The notes beneath the pieces are model-generated. The model ran no database searches, was not told the DNA's origin, and worked only from the letters and a program-made list of their open reading frames with translations. Below, piece by piece: positions 46,056-54,822 of a stretch of DNA of 64,000 bases. The position numbers and the translations under genes were made by a program. Source of the stretch: Cohnella zeiphila (GTDB taxonomy: Bacteria; Bacillota; Bacilli; Paenibacillales; Paenibacillaceae); contig NZ_JACJVO010000001.1 of the NCBI RefSeq assembly GCF_014212055.1, positions 230,843-294,842 on the forward strand, written 5' to 3'. How positions within the stretch are numbered: the first letter of the stretch is position 1; each line of letters starts with the position of its first letter.

Positions 46056-47210
46056 ATGAAGATCGGAATTATCGGCTACGGCGTGCGCATGGACTATTTT
46101 CTGGACCGGTTGCTGGAGCTTGAGCGCGGGGTGGAACTGGCGGCGGTGGCCGACCCGGATATGGAGAAAGCCCGGCAGCTGCTCGAAGCCAAGGGGATCC
46201 GCGGCGTTCGCTTTTACCCCGAGGCGGACGAGATGCTGGATCGTGAAAGGCTGGACGGCGTCATGATCGGCACGCGCTGCACGCTGCATACCCCCCTGGC
46301 GCTCAAGGTCATGCGGCGGAACCTCCCGCTGTTTCTGGAGAAGCCGGTCGGCACGACGGAGGCAGACCTTCTGCGGCTGGAGAAGGCCGCGTCGGAATCG
46401 TCTTCCGAGGTCGTCGTCTCCTTTCCGCTGCGCAACACGCCAATCGCGAAGCTGGCGAAGGAGATCGTCGACTCCGGACGTCTGGGGCCGATCGAGCACG
46501 TTCAGGCCGTCAATAACGTGCCGTACGGAGGCGTCTACTACCACAATTGGTATCGCGACGAGGAGCAGACGGGCGGCCTCTTCCTGCAAAAGGCGACACA
46601 CGATCTCGATTGCCTGAACTACCTGATCGGACTTCGCCCCGTGGCGGTGTCGGCCATGGAGTCGAAGCGGGTATTCAAAGGCAGCAAGCCGGCCGGCCTG
46701 CGCTGTCGGGATTGCAACGAATATTACGAGTGCCCGGAGAGCCCGTACGTGCTGGAGCGCATCAAGCAGGAGGAAGTGACCGGAGAACTGTGCGCGTTCG
46801 CCGTCGACACCGGCAACCACGACTCGGCGAGCGTTCTGATCCGCTACGAGACCGGAATGCACGCCGTCTATTCGCAGAACTTCTACTCGCGAAAATCCGC
46901 GGGCAGAAGAGGAGCGAGGCTGATCGGCTACGAAGGCACGCTCGAGTTCGATTGGTACCGCGACGAAGTGACCGTTCATCTGCACGGCGCGCCTCGAGTC
47001 GAGACATACAAGCTGGAGGCGGCGAAGCTGCCGCACTTCGGAGGCGATTCGGCGCTGGCGCAAAACTTCGTCCGCGTCATGGCGGGCGAGGAGCGTTCGC
47101 ATACGCCGTTGTCCATGGGAATCGCGAGCGCTCTGATGTGCCTGAAGGCCGAGCGTTCCGCGCGAACGGACACGTACCAGACGCTGGCTTCGTTCGTGGA
47201 GGCGCGATGA
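46056..47210 (+). CDS. Gfo/Idh/MocA-family oxidoreductase with Cys-rich insertion
   Basis: A 384-residue NAD(P)-dependent sugar oxidoreductase: N-terminal Rossmann fold (KIGIIGYGVRMDYFLDRLLE), FLEKPVG near 92-98 and a C-terminal GFO_IDH alpha/beta domain. An insertion around residues 210-230 carries C217-x2-C220-x5-C226, which could bind a metal. The start follows AAAGAAGG. It overlaps the PLP-enzyme gene by four bases (ATGA). About 160 bases separate it from GH35, including a short hairpin (CCTCAG-TGTGG-CTGAGG, 45921-45937), so it may have its own promoter. Confidence 0.9.
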   Translation: MKIGIIGYGVRMDYFLDRLLELERGVELAAVADPDMEKARQLLEAKGIRGVRFYPEADEMLDRERLDGVMIGTRCTLHTPLALKVMRRNLPLFLEKPVGTTEADLLRLEKAASESSSEVVVSFPLRNTPIAKLAKEIVDSGRLGPIEHVQAVNNVPYGGVYYHNWYRDEEQTGGLFLQKATHDLDCLNYLIGLRPVAVSAMESKRVFKGSKPAGLRCRDCNEYYECPESPYVLERIKQEEVTGELCAFAVDTGNHDSASVLIRYETGMHAVYSQNFYSRKSAGRRGARLIGYEGTLEFDWYRDEVTVHLHGAPRVETYKLEAAKLPHFGGDSALAQNFVRVMAGEERSHTPLSMGIASALMCLKAERSARTDTYQTLASFVEAR

Positions 47211-48370
47211 GCGCGCCGCCCCGCTTCCATTCGCTCGTCGCTCACGACGGCCACGACCCCAGGCATCACGGAGCCGTCCATCCGCCGCTGTACGACAGCT
47301 CGCTGTTCACGTTCGCCAGCGTGGCGGAGATGGAACGGGCCGATGCGGACCCGGACAGCTTCATCTATTCGCGCGGGAACAATCCGACCGTGCGGGAGCT
47401 GGAGACGCGGCTGGCCGCCATGGAGGGAGGGGAGAGAGCCCGCTGCTTCGCGACCGGTATGGGCGCGATCTCGGCCGCCGTGCTCTCCTCCGTGCATGCC
47501 GGCGACCATATCGTCTGCGTCGATCAGGCCTACGGGCCGGCAAGGGAGCTCATCGGCTCGTATGCGCGGCGATTCGGGATCACGGCCGACTTCGCGGACG
47601 GCACCGACCTTGGCGCCATCGCCGAGGCAGCACACCCGGAGACGAAGCTGCTCTATTTGGAGAGCCCGACGAGCCTTCTGTTCGAGCTTCAGGACTTGCG
47701 CGCGTGCGTCGAATGGGCGCGGGAACGCGGCATTCGCACGATCGTCGACAACACCTGGGCGAGCCCTTGCTACCAGAACCCGCTGGCGTTCGGCATCGAC
47801 CTCGTCGTGCATTCGCTGACGAAATATGCGGGCGGCCATAGCGATTCGATGGGCGGCGTCGTCATCGGCCGCGAGGCCGCAATCCGCAAGATCGACCGCA
47901 GCGAGTTGAAGCTGCTCGGCGCCGTCATGCAGCCTCATGCGGCGGCATCGATCGCCCGGGGGTTGCGGACGCTGCCGCTGCGCATGGAGCGGCACGAAGC
48001 GAGCGCCTTGGCGATCGCCTCCCATTTGGAGGAGCTGCCGTTCGTGACGTGCGTCCGCTATCCCGGCCTGCCTTCCCATCCCCAGCACGATCTGGCCCGA
48101 AGCCAGATGTCCGGCTTCGGCAGCCTGCTCTCGTTCGAGGCGGGAGACGATCGCGAGCGGTTCGTCCGATTCGTCGACGCCCTGCGTTTTTTTCGGATCG
48201 GCTTCAGCTGGGGAGGCTACGAAAGCCTCGTCTCCTTGCAGACGGCTTCCTTCGGCAAGGCACGCCGCTCCGTGCCGGTCGTCCGGCTGCACGTCGGGCT
48301 GGAGGAGCCGCAGGACCTGATCGCGGATCTGGATCAAGCGTTCCGGGCCGCCGGCTTCCAATCTCTTTGA
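47207..48370 (+). CDS. Cystathionine gamma-synthase/beta-lyase-like PLP enzyme
   Basis: A 387-residue enzyme of the Cys/Met metabolism PLP family (fold type I). Signatures: Y54-S-R and NPTVRELE (cofactor phosphate contacts), ATGMGAISAAVLS, DNTWASPCYQNPL, and the Schiff-base lysine K206 in VHSLTKYAGGHSD. Length is normal. The start codon ATG at 47207 overlaps the stop of the sugar oxidoreductase gene, so they are translationally coupled. Whether it acts in methionine/cysteine metabolism or on an amino acid-linked substrate of the coupled pathway cannot be decided. Confidence 0.92.
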   Translation: MSAPPRFHSLVAHDGHDPRHHGAVHPPLYDSSLFTFASVAEMERADADPDSFIYSRGNNPTVRELETRLAAMEGGERARCFATGMGAISAAVLSSVHAGDHIVCVDQAYGPARELIGSYARRFGITADFADGTDLGAIAEAAHPETKLLYLESPTSLLFELQDLRACVEWARERGIRTIVDNTWASPCYQNPLAFGIDLVVHSLTKYAGGHSDSMGGVVIGREAAIRKIDRSELKLLGAVMQPHAAASIARGLRTLPLRMERHEASALAIASHLEELPFVTCVRYPGLPSHPQHDLARSQMSGFGSLLSFEAGDDRERFVRFVDALRFFRIGFSWGGYESLVSLQTASFGKARRSVPVVRLHVGLEEPQDLIADLDQAFRAAGFQSL

Positions 48371-48403
48371 GCTAGTGCAAGCAACCTTTCCCGTTCCACG
48401 GCC

Positions 48404-49252
48404 CTATTCGCGCACGTAATCCCGCCACTGGTGCTTCGGCTGCCAGCCGAGCAGCCGCTTGGCCCGCTCATTGCTCAGCAGCGTCTCATGCCCGTTCAGC
48501 GGCCGGCGAAATTCGCGCACCTCGGGGAAGCGCGCGGCCAGCAGCTCCCGGCTCGGAATCGCGCTGCTCGTGTCGTCCGCCGCCAGGTTGACGGCGACCG
48601 AGCCGAGCCCGTCGGCTTCGATCGCCAGCCGGCAAGCCTCGGCGATGTCGCGGGTGTCGACATAGCTCCATAAAATCCGGTCGCGCTGGGCGGGATCGTG
48701 AAGGAACGACGGGAATCGCTCGTAATCTTCCGGCGCGATCACGTTGCCGATCCGCAGCGAGACGACTTGCATGCCGGTGCGGCGGTGGAACATGTCGGCC
48801 GTTTGCTCGTTTACGACCTTGGACAGCCCGTAGCTGTCCTGGGGCAGCTGCGGATGGTCCTCGTCGACCGGCACGTAAGTCGGACCGAACCGGTTGACCG
48901 CGAACACGATGCCGTACGACGATTCGCTGGAGGCGATGACCGCTTTCCGGATGCCGAGCCCCGCGGCCGCCTCCAGGACGTTGTAGGTGGAGACCACGTT
49001 ATTCTCGAAAGTCACTTCGTTCGTCCGAATATGCGCAGCCGGAATCGCGGCGAGATGAACGACCGCATCCGCGCCGGCCAATGTTCCGTATACTTCTCCC
49101 AGACGGGTCAGATCGACCAGAAGCGTCGGACAGAGCGGCTCTTGCGGCCGCACCGCATCCGCGTTCACCACGTCGTATCCTTGTTCGGCCAAGTGCCGGA
49201 CAACCCACCTGCCCAGCTTGCCGCTTCCTCCCGTAACCACGACTTTTGCCAT
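48404..49252 (-). CDS. NAD-dependent epimerase/dehydratase (extended SDR)
   Basis: A 282-residue extended SDR. The cofactor motif is VTGGSGKLGRW (G8, G11, G14); VVHLAAIPA, SSESSYG and the catalytic Y141-x3-K145 (DSYGLSKVVNEQ) follow. Ending segments NERAKRLLGWQPKHQWRDYV are typical of sugar epimerases and uronate dehydrogenase-like enzymes. AGGAGG precedes ATG 49252. It is convergent with the PLP-enzyme gene and divergent from the second sensor kinase gene. Confidence 0.9.
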   Translation of the reverse strand: MAKVVVTGGSGKLGRWVVRHLAEQGYDVVNADAVRPQEPLCPTLLVDLTRLGEVYGTLAGADAVVHLAAIPAAHIRTNEVTFENNVVSTYNVLEAAAGLGIRKAVIASSESSYGIVFAVNRFGPTYVPVDEDHPQLPQDSYGLSKVVNEQTADMFHRRTGMQVVSLRIGNVIAPEDYERFPSFLHDPAQRDRILWSYVDTRDIAEACRLAIEADGLGSVAVNLAADDTSSAIPSRELLAARFPEVREFRRPLNGHETLLSNERAKRLLGWQPKHQWRDYVRE

Positions 49253-49405
49253 CGCGCATTCCTCCTGAACGTTTCTTTTTTTCGCAGATTCGCTTCTTCA
49301 TTATAGAAGACCGGCTTCGCGCCGGGGAAGTACGGAAGCGAAGTTCATCAAATGACGGAACGGTTACCAGCTATACTCGGATATACGGGGCTCGGCCCGC
49401 CGAAA

Positions 49406-49434
49406 TTGGACAATTCGGGCTCCGCTTATATAAT
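49406..49434 (+). promoter_or_regulatory. Sigma-A promoter of the second YesM/YesN pair
   Basis: TTGGAC, 17-base spacer and consensus TATAAT, about 65 bases before the kinase start codon. One of the best promoter matches in the window. Confidence 0.75.
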
Positions 49435-49498
49435 GAAGGAGCGAGGAGAAGCCGCTTAAAGCCGTCGCTCAAGGCCGGCAAGCCAGGAGGAGAAAGGC

Positions 49499-51322
49499 AT
49501 GTTTTATTCGCTAAGAAGCCGTTTGATCGCCGTTTTCGTCCTGCTGTTCGTGCTGTCGTTCGGCGCGCTGTCGTTTCTGATTTTCAACGAATCCCGCTCC
49601 ATCATCCGCTCTTATATCGAGTCGTCCGCCCTGGAGAAAATGGACGAGTACGGCTCCTACGTCGATATGGTCCGGACGCAAATCTATGACCTCTCTTCCC
49701 TTATCTTCAACAGCTCGACGACGAGCGAATGGGACGACGCCGTGTCCGATCCCGCCCTGCCGGACGGAGAGAAGATGCTGGCCCATATCAAGCTCAGCAA
49801 GTTTCTGTCGCAAGCGACCAGCAGCTACACCAGCTTGTCCTCCGTGGCCGTCTACCGCCGGGAGGGTCTGTGGGTCAGCCTGAACAATCAGGTCGTGCAA
49901 GACGACTCGTTCCTACGCCAAGAATGGTATCAGAATTTTACGCAGAAAAGCGTTCGCTGGCTTCCCGCCCACACCGACGAAGTGGAGATGCGGATCAACA
50001 ACAACCCCAATCCGGTCGTCAGCATGCTGATGCCGATCGGCGCTTTCGAACCGTCCGCGGCCCGGATCGTACTGAAGGTCAACGTTCGGGCGGAATATTT
50101 TCTGGAGCCGCTGACCCGCATCCACCTCGGGGAGAAGGGGACGATCTACCTTCTCGATCAAGACGGCAACCAGATGCTGGCGCAAGCGGCTTACGACGCC
50201 GGGAAAGCGGTTCGGAGCGAGCTCAAATCCGCCCGGGACGGCTCAAGCAAGCAAGGCGTCGTCTACTTCAAGAACGAGCGCGGACAGCGGCAGATCATGG
50301 TGTACAAAAAGCTGGCGTTGACCGATTGGATGCTCGTCGGCTTCGTGTCCGAGCAAGATTTGTACGCTCAGATGTTCAAGCTGCGCAGCAGCATTTTCTG
50401 GATCGCCGCGCTGCTGCTTCTTCTGTCGCTCGTGATCTCGCTATGGCTTTCCCACGGCGTTACGAAGCCGCTCTCCCGGCTTGTACTGGCGATGCGCCAA
50501 GTCCAGCGGGGGGACTTCGACAGCGCCGAGAACCGGCTGCCTTCGCAGCGGAGCGTACGCAACGAGGTCGGCTTCGCGACCGCGACGTTCCGCCATATGG
50601 TCGGCCAGCTCCGGCACCATATCCGCAACGAATTCGAGCTGAAGCTGCTTCGGCAGCAGGCGGAATACAAGGCGCTGCTCATGCAGATCAATCCGCATTT
50701 CCTGTTCAATACGCTGGAGCTGCTGAGCAGCTTATCCATGCAGAAGAGAACCGACGATTCGGTGGAGGTTATCGAATCGCTAGGGAAGATGCTGCGCTTC
50801 TCCTTAAGGGCCGACGACGATCTGATCCCTTTGAAGAAGGAACTCGGCTACGTGCGGGAGTATGCTTCGATCCTGCAGATCCGGTTCCGGGACCGGCTGC
50901 GGCTGACGATCGAGGAAGAAGGGGATCTGGAGCGGCTCATTGTGGTCAAGTTCATCCTGCAGCCGCTCATCGAGAACGCCGTCAAGTATGCGTTCCGGCA
51001 GCAGTCCAACGCCCGCGTGGACGTCCGGATCCGGCGCATGGGGGCGCGCGTCCATCTGAGCGTCGCCGACAACGGTCCCGGCATGTCCGAAGAGCTTAAG
51101 CAGCAGCTGCTCGCGCGAGCCGCCGAATCCCGGCCCCATCAGGTTCTGTCCGCCGGGGACCGGCAGATCGGCCTCGGCAACGTGCTCGCCCGCTGCCGCC
51201 TGTATTACGGCTCGCTGTTCGAAGTCCGCATGGACTCCGCATCCGGAGAGGGCCTCCGCATCGAGCTGATCCTTCCCGCACAGGAGGTGCCCAAAAATGT
51301 ACCGCTTATTGATCGTGGATGA
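49499..51322 (+). CDS. YesM-like sensor histidine kinase 2
   Basis: A 607-residue kinase: transmembrane helix about 7-27, dCache-like extracellular sensor (about 30-290), second helix about 298-322, HAMP, His_kinase domain with H400 in LLMQINPHFLFNTLELL, and an HATPase with VADNGPGMSEE and QIGLGNVLARCRLYYG. AGGAGGAGAAAGGC precedes ATG 49499. It overlaps its response regulator gene by 26 bases. No binding-protein gene is directly adjacent; the third ABC operon (54.8-58 kb) is the likely target region. Confidence 0.95.
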   Translation: MFYSLRSRLIAVFVLLFVLSFGALSFLIFNESRSIIRSYIESSALEKMDEYGSYVDMVRTQIYDLSSLIFNSSTTSEWDDAVSDPALPDGEKMLAHIKLSKFLSQATSSYTSLSSVAVYRREGLWVSLNNQVVQDDSFLRQEWYQNFTQKSVRWLPAHTDEVEMRINNNPNPVVSMLMPIGAFEPSAARIVLKVNVRAEYFLEPLTRIHLGEKGTIYLLDQDGNQMLAQAAYDAGKAVRSELKSARDGSSKQGVVYFKNERGQRQIMVYKKLALTDWMLVGFVSEQDLYAQMFKLRSSIFWIAALLLLLSLVISLWLSHGVTKPLSRLVLAMRQVQRGDFDSAENRLPSQRSVRNEVGFATATFRHMVGQLRHHIRNEFELKLLRQQAEYKALLMQINPHFLFNTLELLSSLSMQKRTDDSVEVIESLGKMLRFSLRADDDLIPLKKELGYVREYASILQIRFRDRLRLTIEEEGDLERLIVVKFILQPLIENAVKYAFRQQSNARVDVRIRRMGARVHLSVADNGPGMSEELKQQLLARAAESRPHQVLSAGDRQIGLGNVLARCRLYYGSLFEVRMDSASGEGLRIELILPAQEVPKNVPLIDRG

Positions 51323-52904
51323 CGAACCGGAGATTCGCGAGGGGCTTCGGCTGAAGATCGATGCCGAGCGGCTCGGCCTGGACTGGGCCGGAGAAGCGTC
51401 GAACGGCATCGAAGCGCTGGAGAAGCTGGAGGAAGAGCTGATCGATATCGTCGTGACGGACATGAATATGCCGGTGATGGACGGCGTCTCGTTTCTGGAG
51501 ACGTGCCGCGAACGCTACCCCGACGTCCGCGTCGTCGTCATTACCGGCTACGAGGACTTCCAGTACGCTCGCGCGGCGCTGCGCAACCAGGCGAGCGACT
51601 ACTTGCTCAAGCCCGTCGCCCGCGACGAGCTGAACGGCGTGCTGGCCAAGCTGACGGCCGCGATGGACGCGGAGCGGAAGAAGCGGGAGCAGGAAGCGAA
51701 GACCCGCTGGGAGCTGACCCAATATTACAAAGAGATGAAAGAGCACTTTATCCTTCGGCTCGTCAAAGGAGATTTGGACCGGGAGCAGACCGTACTGGAC
51801 GGAGCCGGAAGGTTCGGCTTGGAGGACTGGGCGGAACGGGACGTACGATTTCTGACGGCCGGTTTCCGCGAGCGGGACGTGCGGGCCGCGGGTGCGGACT
51901 CCGAAAGCGCGACAGCGGGAGCGCCGGAGCTGTTTCGCCTGCCGTTCGAGCGGATCTGCCGCCAGCGCGCGGCGGCGGCCGCCCCTGCGTGCGAGGCGTT
52001 CCGCGATCCGAACTATCCGGGCCTGATGCACTTCGTCACCTGGGAAGACGAAGAGTGGCTGAACCGGTTCGCGGAGGACTTAAGGGAACAGTCGCGCGCG
52101 GCGCTCGGCTTCGAGCCGACGGCGGGCCTCAGCCGCAGCGTGTCCGGCTTCCGGCAGTGGAAGGAAGGCTATCTCTCGTCGCTGCTTGCGTGGAACTTGT
52201 CCGAGAGCGAGCTCGCAGGCGACGACCGGCGGGCGGAGAACGCCCTGGAGCCGACCGACGAGGAGATGTCCGTCGCCTCGCGGCATCTGGCCAAAGGGGA
52301 GCAGGACGCGTTCGATCGAACCGTCCGGCATTTGCTCCAGGAGGCGCTCGCCGTCTCGCCCGCCCGCTTCGTCAAAGTGATCTTCCAGGTGTACCTGCTG
52401 CTGGAAGCGGCGGCGAACGAGCTGCGCCTGCGGCTGGACTCGTCCGAGCAGCTGTGGCTGAGGCCCGAGATGGCGCTGGCCCTGGATAACGTGGATAAGG
52501 CCGGGGCGTTCCTCGGCGGCATCGCCCGCAAGATCGGCCGGCGGCGCCAGGCCGAGGCGGACGGGGGCGACTTGTCTCTGATCGAGAACGCCCGGCAGTA
52601 CATCCAGGACAACTACATGTCGGACCTGAACTTGACCCAGATCGCCGAACGGTTCAATTACAACGCGTCGTACTTCTCGGAGCTGTTCAAGAACAAGGTC
52701 GGCAAGACGTTTATCCAATACCTGACCGAAGTCCGAATGGCGCAGGCCGTCCGGCTGCTCGAGACGACGCAGCTCGGACTGTGGGACATCTCGGAGCTCA
52801 CCGGCTTCGGCAGCGCCAGCTACTTCAGCAGCAAGTTCAAGCGGATGTACGGCATGTCCCCGTCCGATTACCGCCAGCAGGCGCCGGGAAAAGGCAAAGC
52901 CTAA
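51297..52904 (+). CDS. YesN-like response regulator 2 with AraC output domain
   Basis: A 535-residue regulator: receiver (1-122) with phosphoacceptor D55 in VVTDMNMPVMDG and K105 in LLKP; a coiled segment (about 118-150); a long central helical region (about 150-420) of the YesN type; and two AraC helix-turn-helix motifs at the C-terminus (IAERFNYNASYFSELFKNKVGKTF; ELTGFGSASYFSSKFKRM). The stop codon overlaps that of the convergent PhyH gene. Confidence 0.95.
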   Translation: MYRLLIVDDEPEIREGLRLKIDAERLGLDWAGEASNGIEALEKLEEELIDIVVTDMNMPVMDGVSFLETCRERYPDVRVVVITGYEDFQYARAALRNQASDYLLKPVARDELNGVLAKLTAAMDAERKKREQEAKTRWELTQYYKEMKEHFILRLVKGDLDREQTVLDGAGRFGLEDWAERDVRFLTAGFRERDVRAAGADSESATAGAPELFRLPFERICRQRAAAAAPACEAFRDPNYPGLMHFVTWEDEEWLNRFAEDLREQSRAALGFEPTAGLSRSVSGFRQWKEGYLSSLLAWNLSESELAGDDRRAENALEPTDEEMSVASRHLAKGEQDAFDRTVRHLLQEALAVSPARFVKVIFQVYLLLEAAANELRLRLDSSEQLWLRPEMALALDNVDKAGAFLGGIARKIGRRRQAEADGGDLSLIENARQYIQDNYMSDLNLTQIAERFNYNASYFSELFKNKVGKTFIQYLTEVRMAQAVRLLETTQLGLWDISELTGFGSASYFSSKFKRMYGMSPSDYRQQAPGKGKA

Positions 52905-53737
52905 GAACGTTCGGCGTTTCGGTCGAAGAGCAGCGGGAAGTATTCGTTATCGAACGGCTGGCCGTCCTTGGGGCGGGGGCCCAAATATTTGACGTTGTCG
53001 TGCCTTTGCGTATGCGCTTTGTAACGCGTATTTCCCGGCATCAGATGCGCGACGACGGACAGACGCGGGGCGGAGGTCAGGTTCGCGCCGCTACCGTGGA
53101 ACGTCAGCGCATGGTGGAAGCTCGCCTGGCCGGCTTTCAGAATGCACGGCTCCTCGACCCACTCCCGTTCTCCTCCGAACTTCCGGCGCAGGGCGTCCAT
53201 GTCCTGATCGAAGAACGCGTCGCTGTCCTTGATCAGCCCCCACTTGTGCGAGCCCAGGATCGTCATCATGCCGCCATTGCTCAGATCGGTATCCTGCAGC
53301 GCGATCCAGGCGGTGACCATGTTCGTCGTGTCGCTGGACTGCCAATAGCCGTAATCCTGATGCCAGCCGACGTTGCCGGCGTTGGAGCTTGCCCCGTTCA
53401 AGCCAGGCTTGTAAATGACCTGGTCGTGCCACAGCCGGATGCTGTCCACGCCGAGCAGGTCGGCGGCAAGACGGCCGAGCAGCGGGTCGGTCACCGTCTC
53501 GCGGACGCGGTCGTTGATCCACCACCCGTTGTCCAGCTTGCGAAGCTTGACCGAATCGTACTGGGGCACGTCGTACATCGGATAGCCGTCGCCGTCGAAA
53601 TCGCGCGACCAGATCCGCTCATGCGCCTCGCGAAGCGCCGCGATCTGTTCGTCGCTCAGCAGCTTCGGGCTGATCCAGTAGCCGTCCCGGTCGAACTGTT
53701 CTTTATCCGCTTGCGTGATGACAATGTTTTCCTTCAT
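52901..53737 (-). CDS. PhyH-family Fe(II)/2-oxoglutarate dioxygenase 3
   Basis: A 278-residue PhyH-family oxygenase. Iron ligands H126 and D128 in VGWHQDYGYW and H214 in LTFHGSGANLTSAPR, with R225 as the likely 2-oxoglutarate contact; SNGGMMTILGSHKWG is the family core. The start follows GGGGAATCGG. It is divergent from an AraC regulator with about 80 bases between starts, the third occurrence of this layout in the window. It is more like PhyH proteins acting on small hydrophilic substrates in length and lack of any CoA-binding extension; the substrate is unknown. Confidence 0.92.
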   Translation of the reverse strand: MKENIVITQADKEQFDRDGYWISPKLLSDEQIAALREAHERIWSRDFDGDGYPMYDVPQYDSVKLRKLDNGWWINDRVRETVTDPLLGRLAADLLGVDSIRLWHDQVIYKPGLNGASSNAGNVGWHQDYGYWQSSDTTNMVTAWIALQDTDLSNGGMMTILGSHKWGLIKDSDAFFDQDMDALRRKFGGEREWVEEPCILKAGQASFHHALTFHGSGANLTSAPRLSVVAHLMPGNTRYKAHTQRHDNVKYLGPRPKDGQPFDNEYFPLLFDRNAERS

Positions 53738-53819
53738 GGTCCGATTCCCCTTACCGAAGATTTTGGCGTTCCCCCGCCGCTTGGCGGTATGACTGCATCA
53801 TAAGGGAGAAAGCGTACCG

Positions 53820-54761
53820 TTGACGTTCATAACCGTGGAGAGTAAGATTTTGTACATGAGCGATAAAAATGTACATATCAAGCGATTGACGACGAGCGGC
53901 GACGAGTGGGGAATTCCGGAACTGGAAATGTTCGGCTTCGACGATACGCGCAAAGCGATTCCGCTGCCGGTCCACCGGCACGATCACGCTTATGAGTTCG
54001 TCTATATCGAGAGCGGGAAGGCGAGCTGGGAGGTAAGGGGGCACGCGTATGAGACGCGAACCGGCGAAGCGTTCCACTCCAAGCCCGGCGAGGCGCACCG
54101 CGGCAGCTACGACGTGATCGAGCCTTGCCGGTTCTGGTGGCTGATCGTTCGATTCCCGGAAGCGGGGGCCGAAGAGAGCCGCTGTCTCGGATTGGGAGGC
54201 GAGGAACTGCGCCGGCTGCAGGAAGCGCTGGACGGTCTGCCCCGGGTCACGCGTCCCGGAGCCGAACCGCTGCGCTGTCTTCGGCGCATTCGTTCCGCCC
54301 TGCAGACCGGCGGACGCTTCGCCGACATCGAAATTCGGCTGTGCCTCGTCGATTTTCTGCTGCAGCTTTGCGCCGCCGGAACCGCCGATACGGACGCGGT
54401 GCCTCCCGATCTGAAGATCGGCATCGACGACGTTCTGAAGGAGGGAACGGAGCGGCCGGAATGGAATCCGAGCCTTCCGGAACTGGCCGCCCGAGCGAAC
54501 GTCAGCCCGTCTTATTACCACCGTATTTTCAAAAGCTATACCGGCCTTACGCCCAAAAAATATTTCGAGCACGTCAAAATATCCGAAGCGTCGAAGCTGC
54601 TCCAGCAATCGAACCTGCCGATTACCGACATCGCCTATCGGCTCGGCTACAGCTCGACGCAGCACTTCGCCGCGGCCTTTCGGCGGTTCTCGGGGCAGAC
54701 GCCGACGGGCTGGCGTTCCGGGCATTCTGAAAAAATTGATAGCGAAGTGCCGAAGAAATAG
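53820..54761 (+). CDS. AraC-family regulator, divergent from PhyH dioxygenase 3
   Basis: A 313-residue regulator from TTG 53820, or 301 residues from ATG 53856. Cupin-like sensor (PLPVHRHDHAYEFVYIESGKA; GEAFHSKPGEAHRGS) and two C-terminal helix-turn-helix motifs (VSPSYYHRIFKSYTGLTP; RLGYSSTQHFAAAFRRF). An inverted repeat TGTACAT/ATGTACA spans the second start. Its last codons (SEKIDSEVPKK) lie inside a promoter-like block that recurs upstream of the binding-protein gene, so the 3' end doubles as control DNA for the transporter genes. It likely regulates both neighbours. Confidence 0.9.
   Translation: MTFITVESKILYMSDKNVHIKRLTTSGDEWGIPELEMFGFDDTRKAIPLPVHRHDHAYEFVYIESGKASWEVRGHAYETRTGEAFHSKPGEAHRGSYDVIEPCRFWWLIVRFPEAGAEESRCLGLGGEELRRLQEALDGLPRVTRPGAEPLRCLRRIRSALQTGGRFADIEIRLCLVDFLLQLCAAGTADTDAVPPDLKIGIDDVLKEGTERPEWNPSLPELAARANVSPSYYHRIFKSYTGLTPKKYFEHVKISEASKLLQQSNLPITDIAYRLGYSSTQHFAAAFRRFSGQTPTGWRSGHSEKIDSEVPKK
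53851..53875. promoter_or_regulatory. Inverted repeat TGTACAT-N11-ATGTACA
   Basis: Perfect 7-bp arms around the second possible start codon of the AraC gene. It may be an operator or simply coding sequence. Confidence 0.3.
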
Positions 54762-54767
54762 AATTCA
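54729..54767 (+). promoter_or_regulatory. Promoter-like block, copy 1 (ABC permease genes)
   Basis: Contains TTGATA (54736-54741), 17-base spacer and TAGAAT (54759-54764), preceded by an A-run. The first 18 bases are identical to copy 2 at 56593-56631 and the rest is highly similar. It overlaps the end of the AraC coding sequence and lies about 60 bases before the first permease gene. Confidence 0.65.
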
Positions 54768-54822
54768 GCCGATCCCGCGGCCTGCTTATGATGGATGTAT
54801 ATCATCAGAAGGAGGACCCGCG

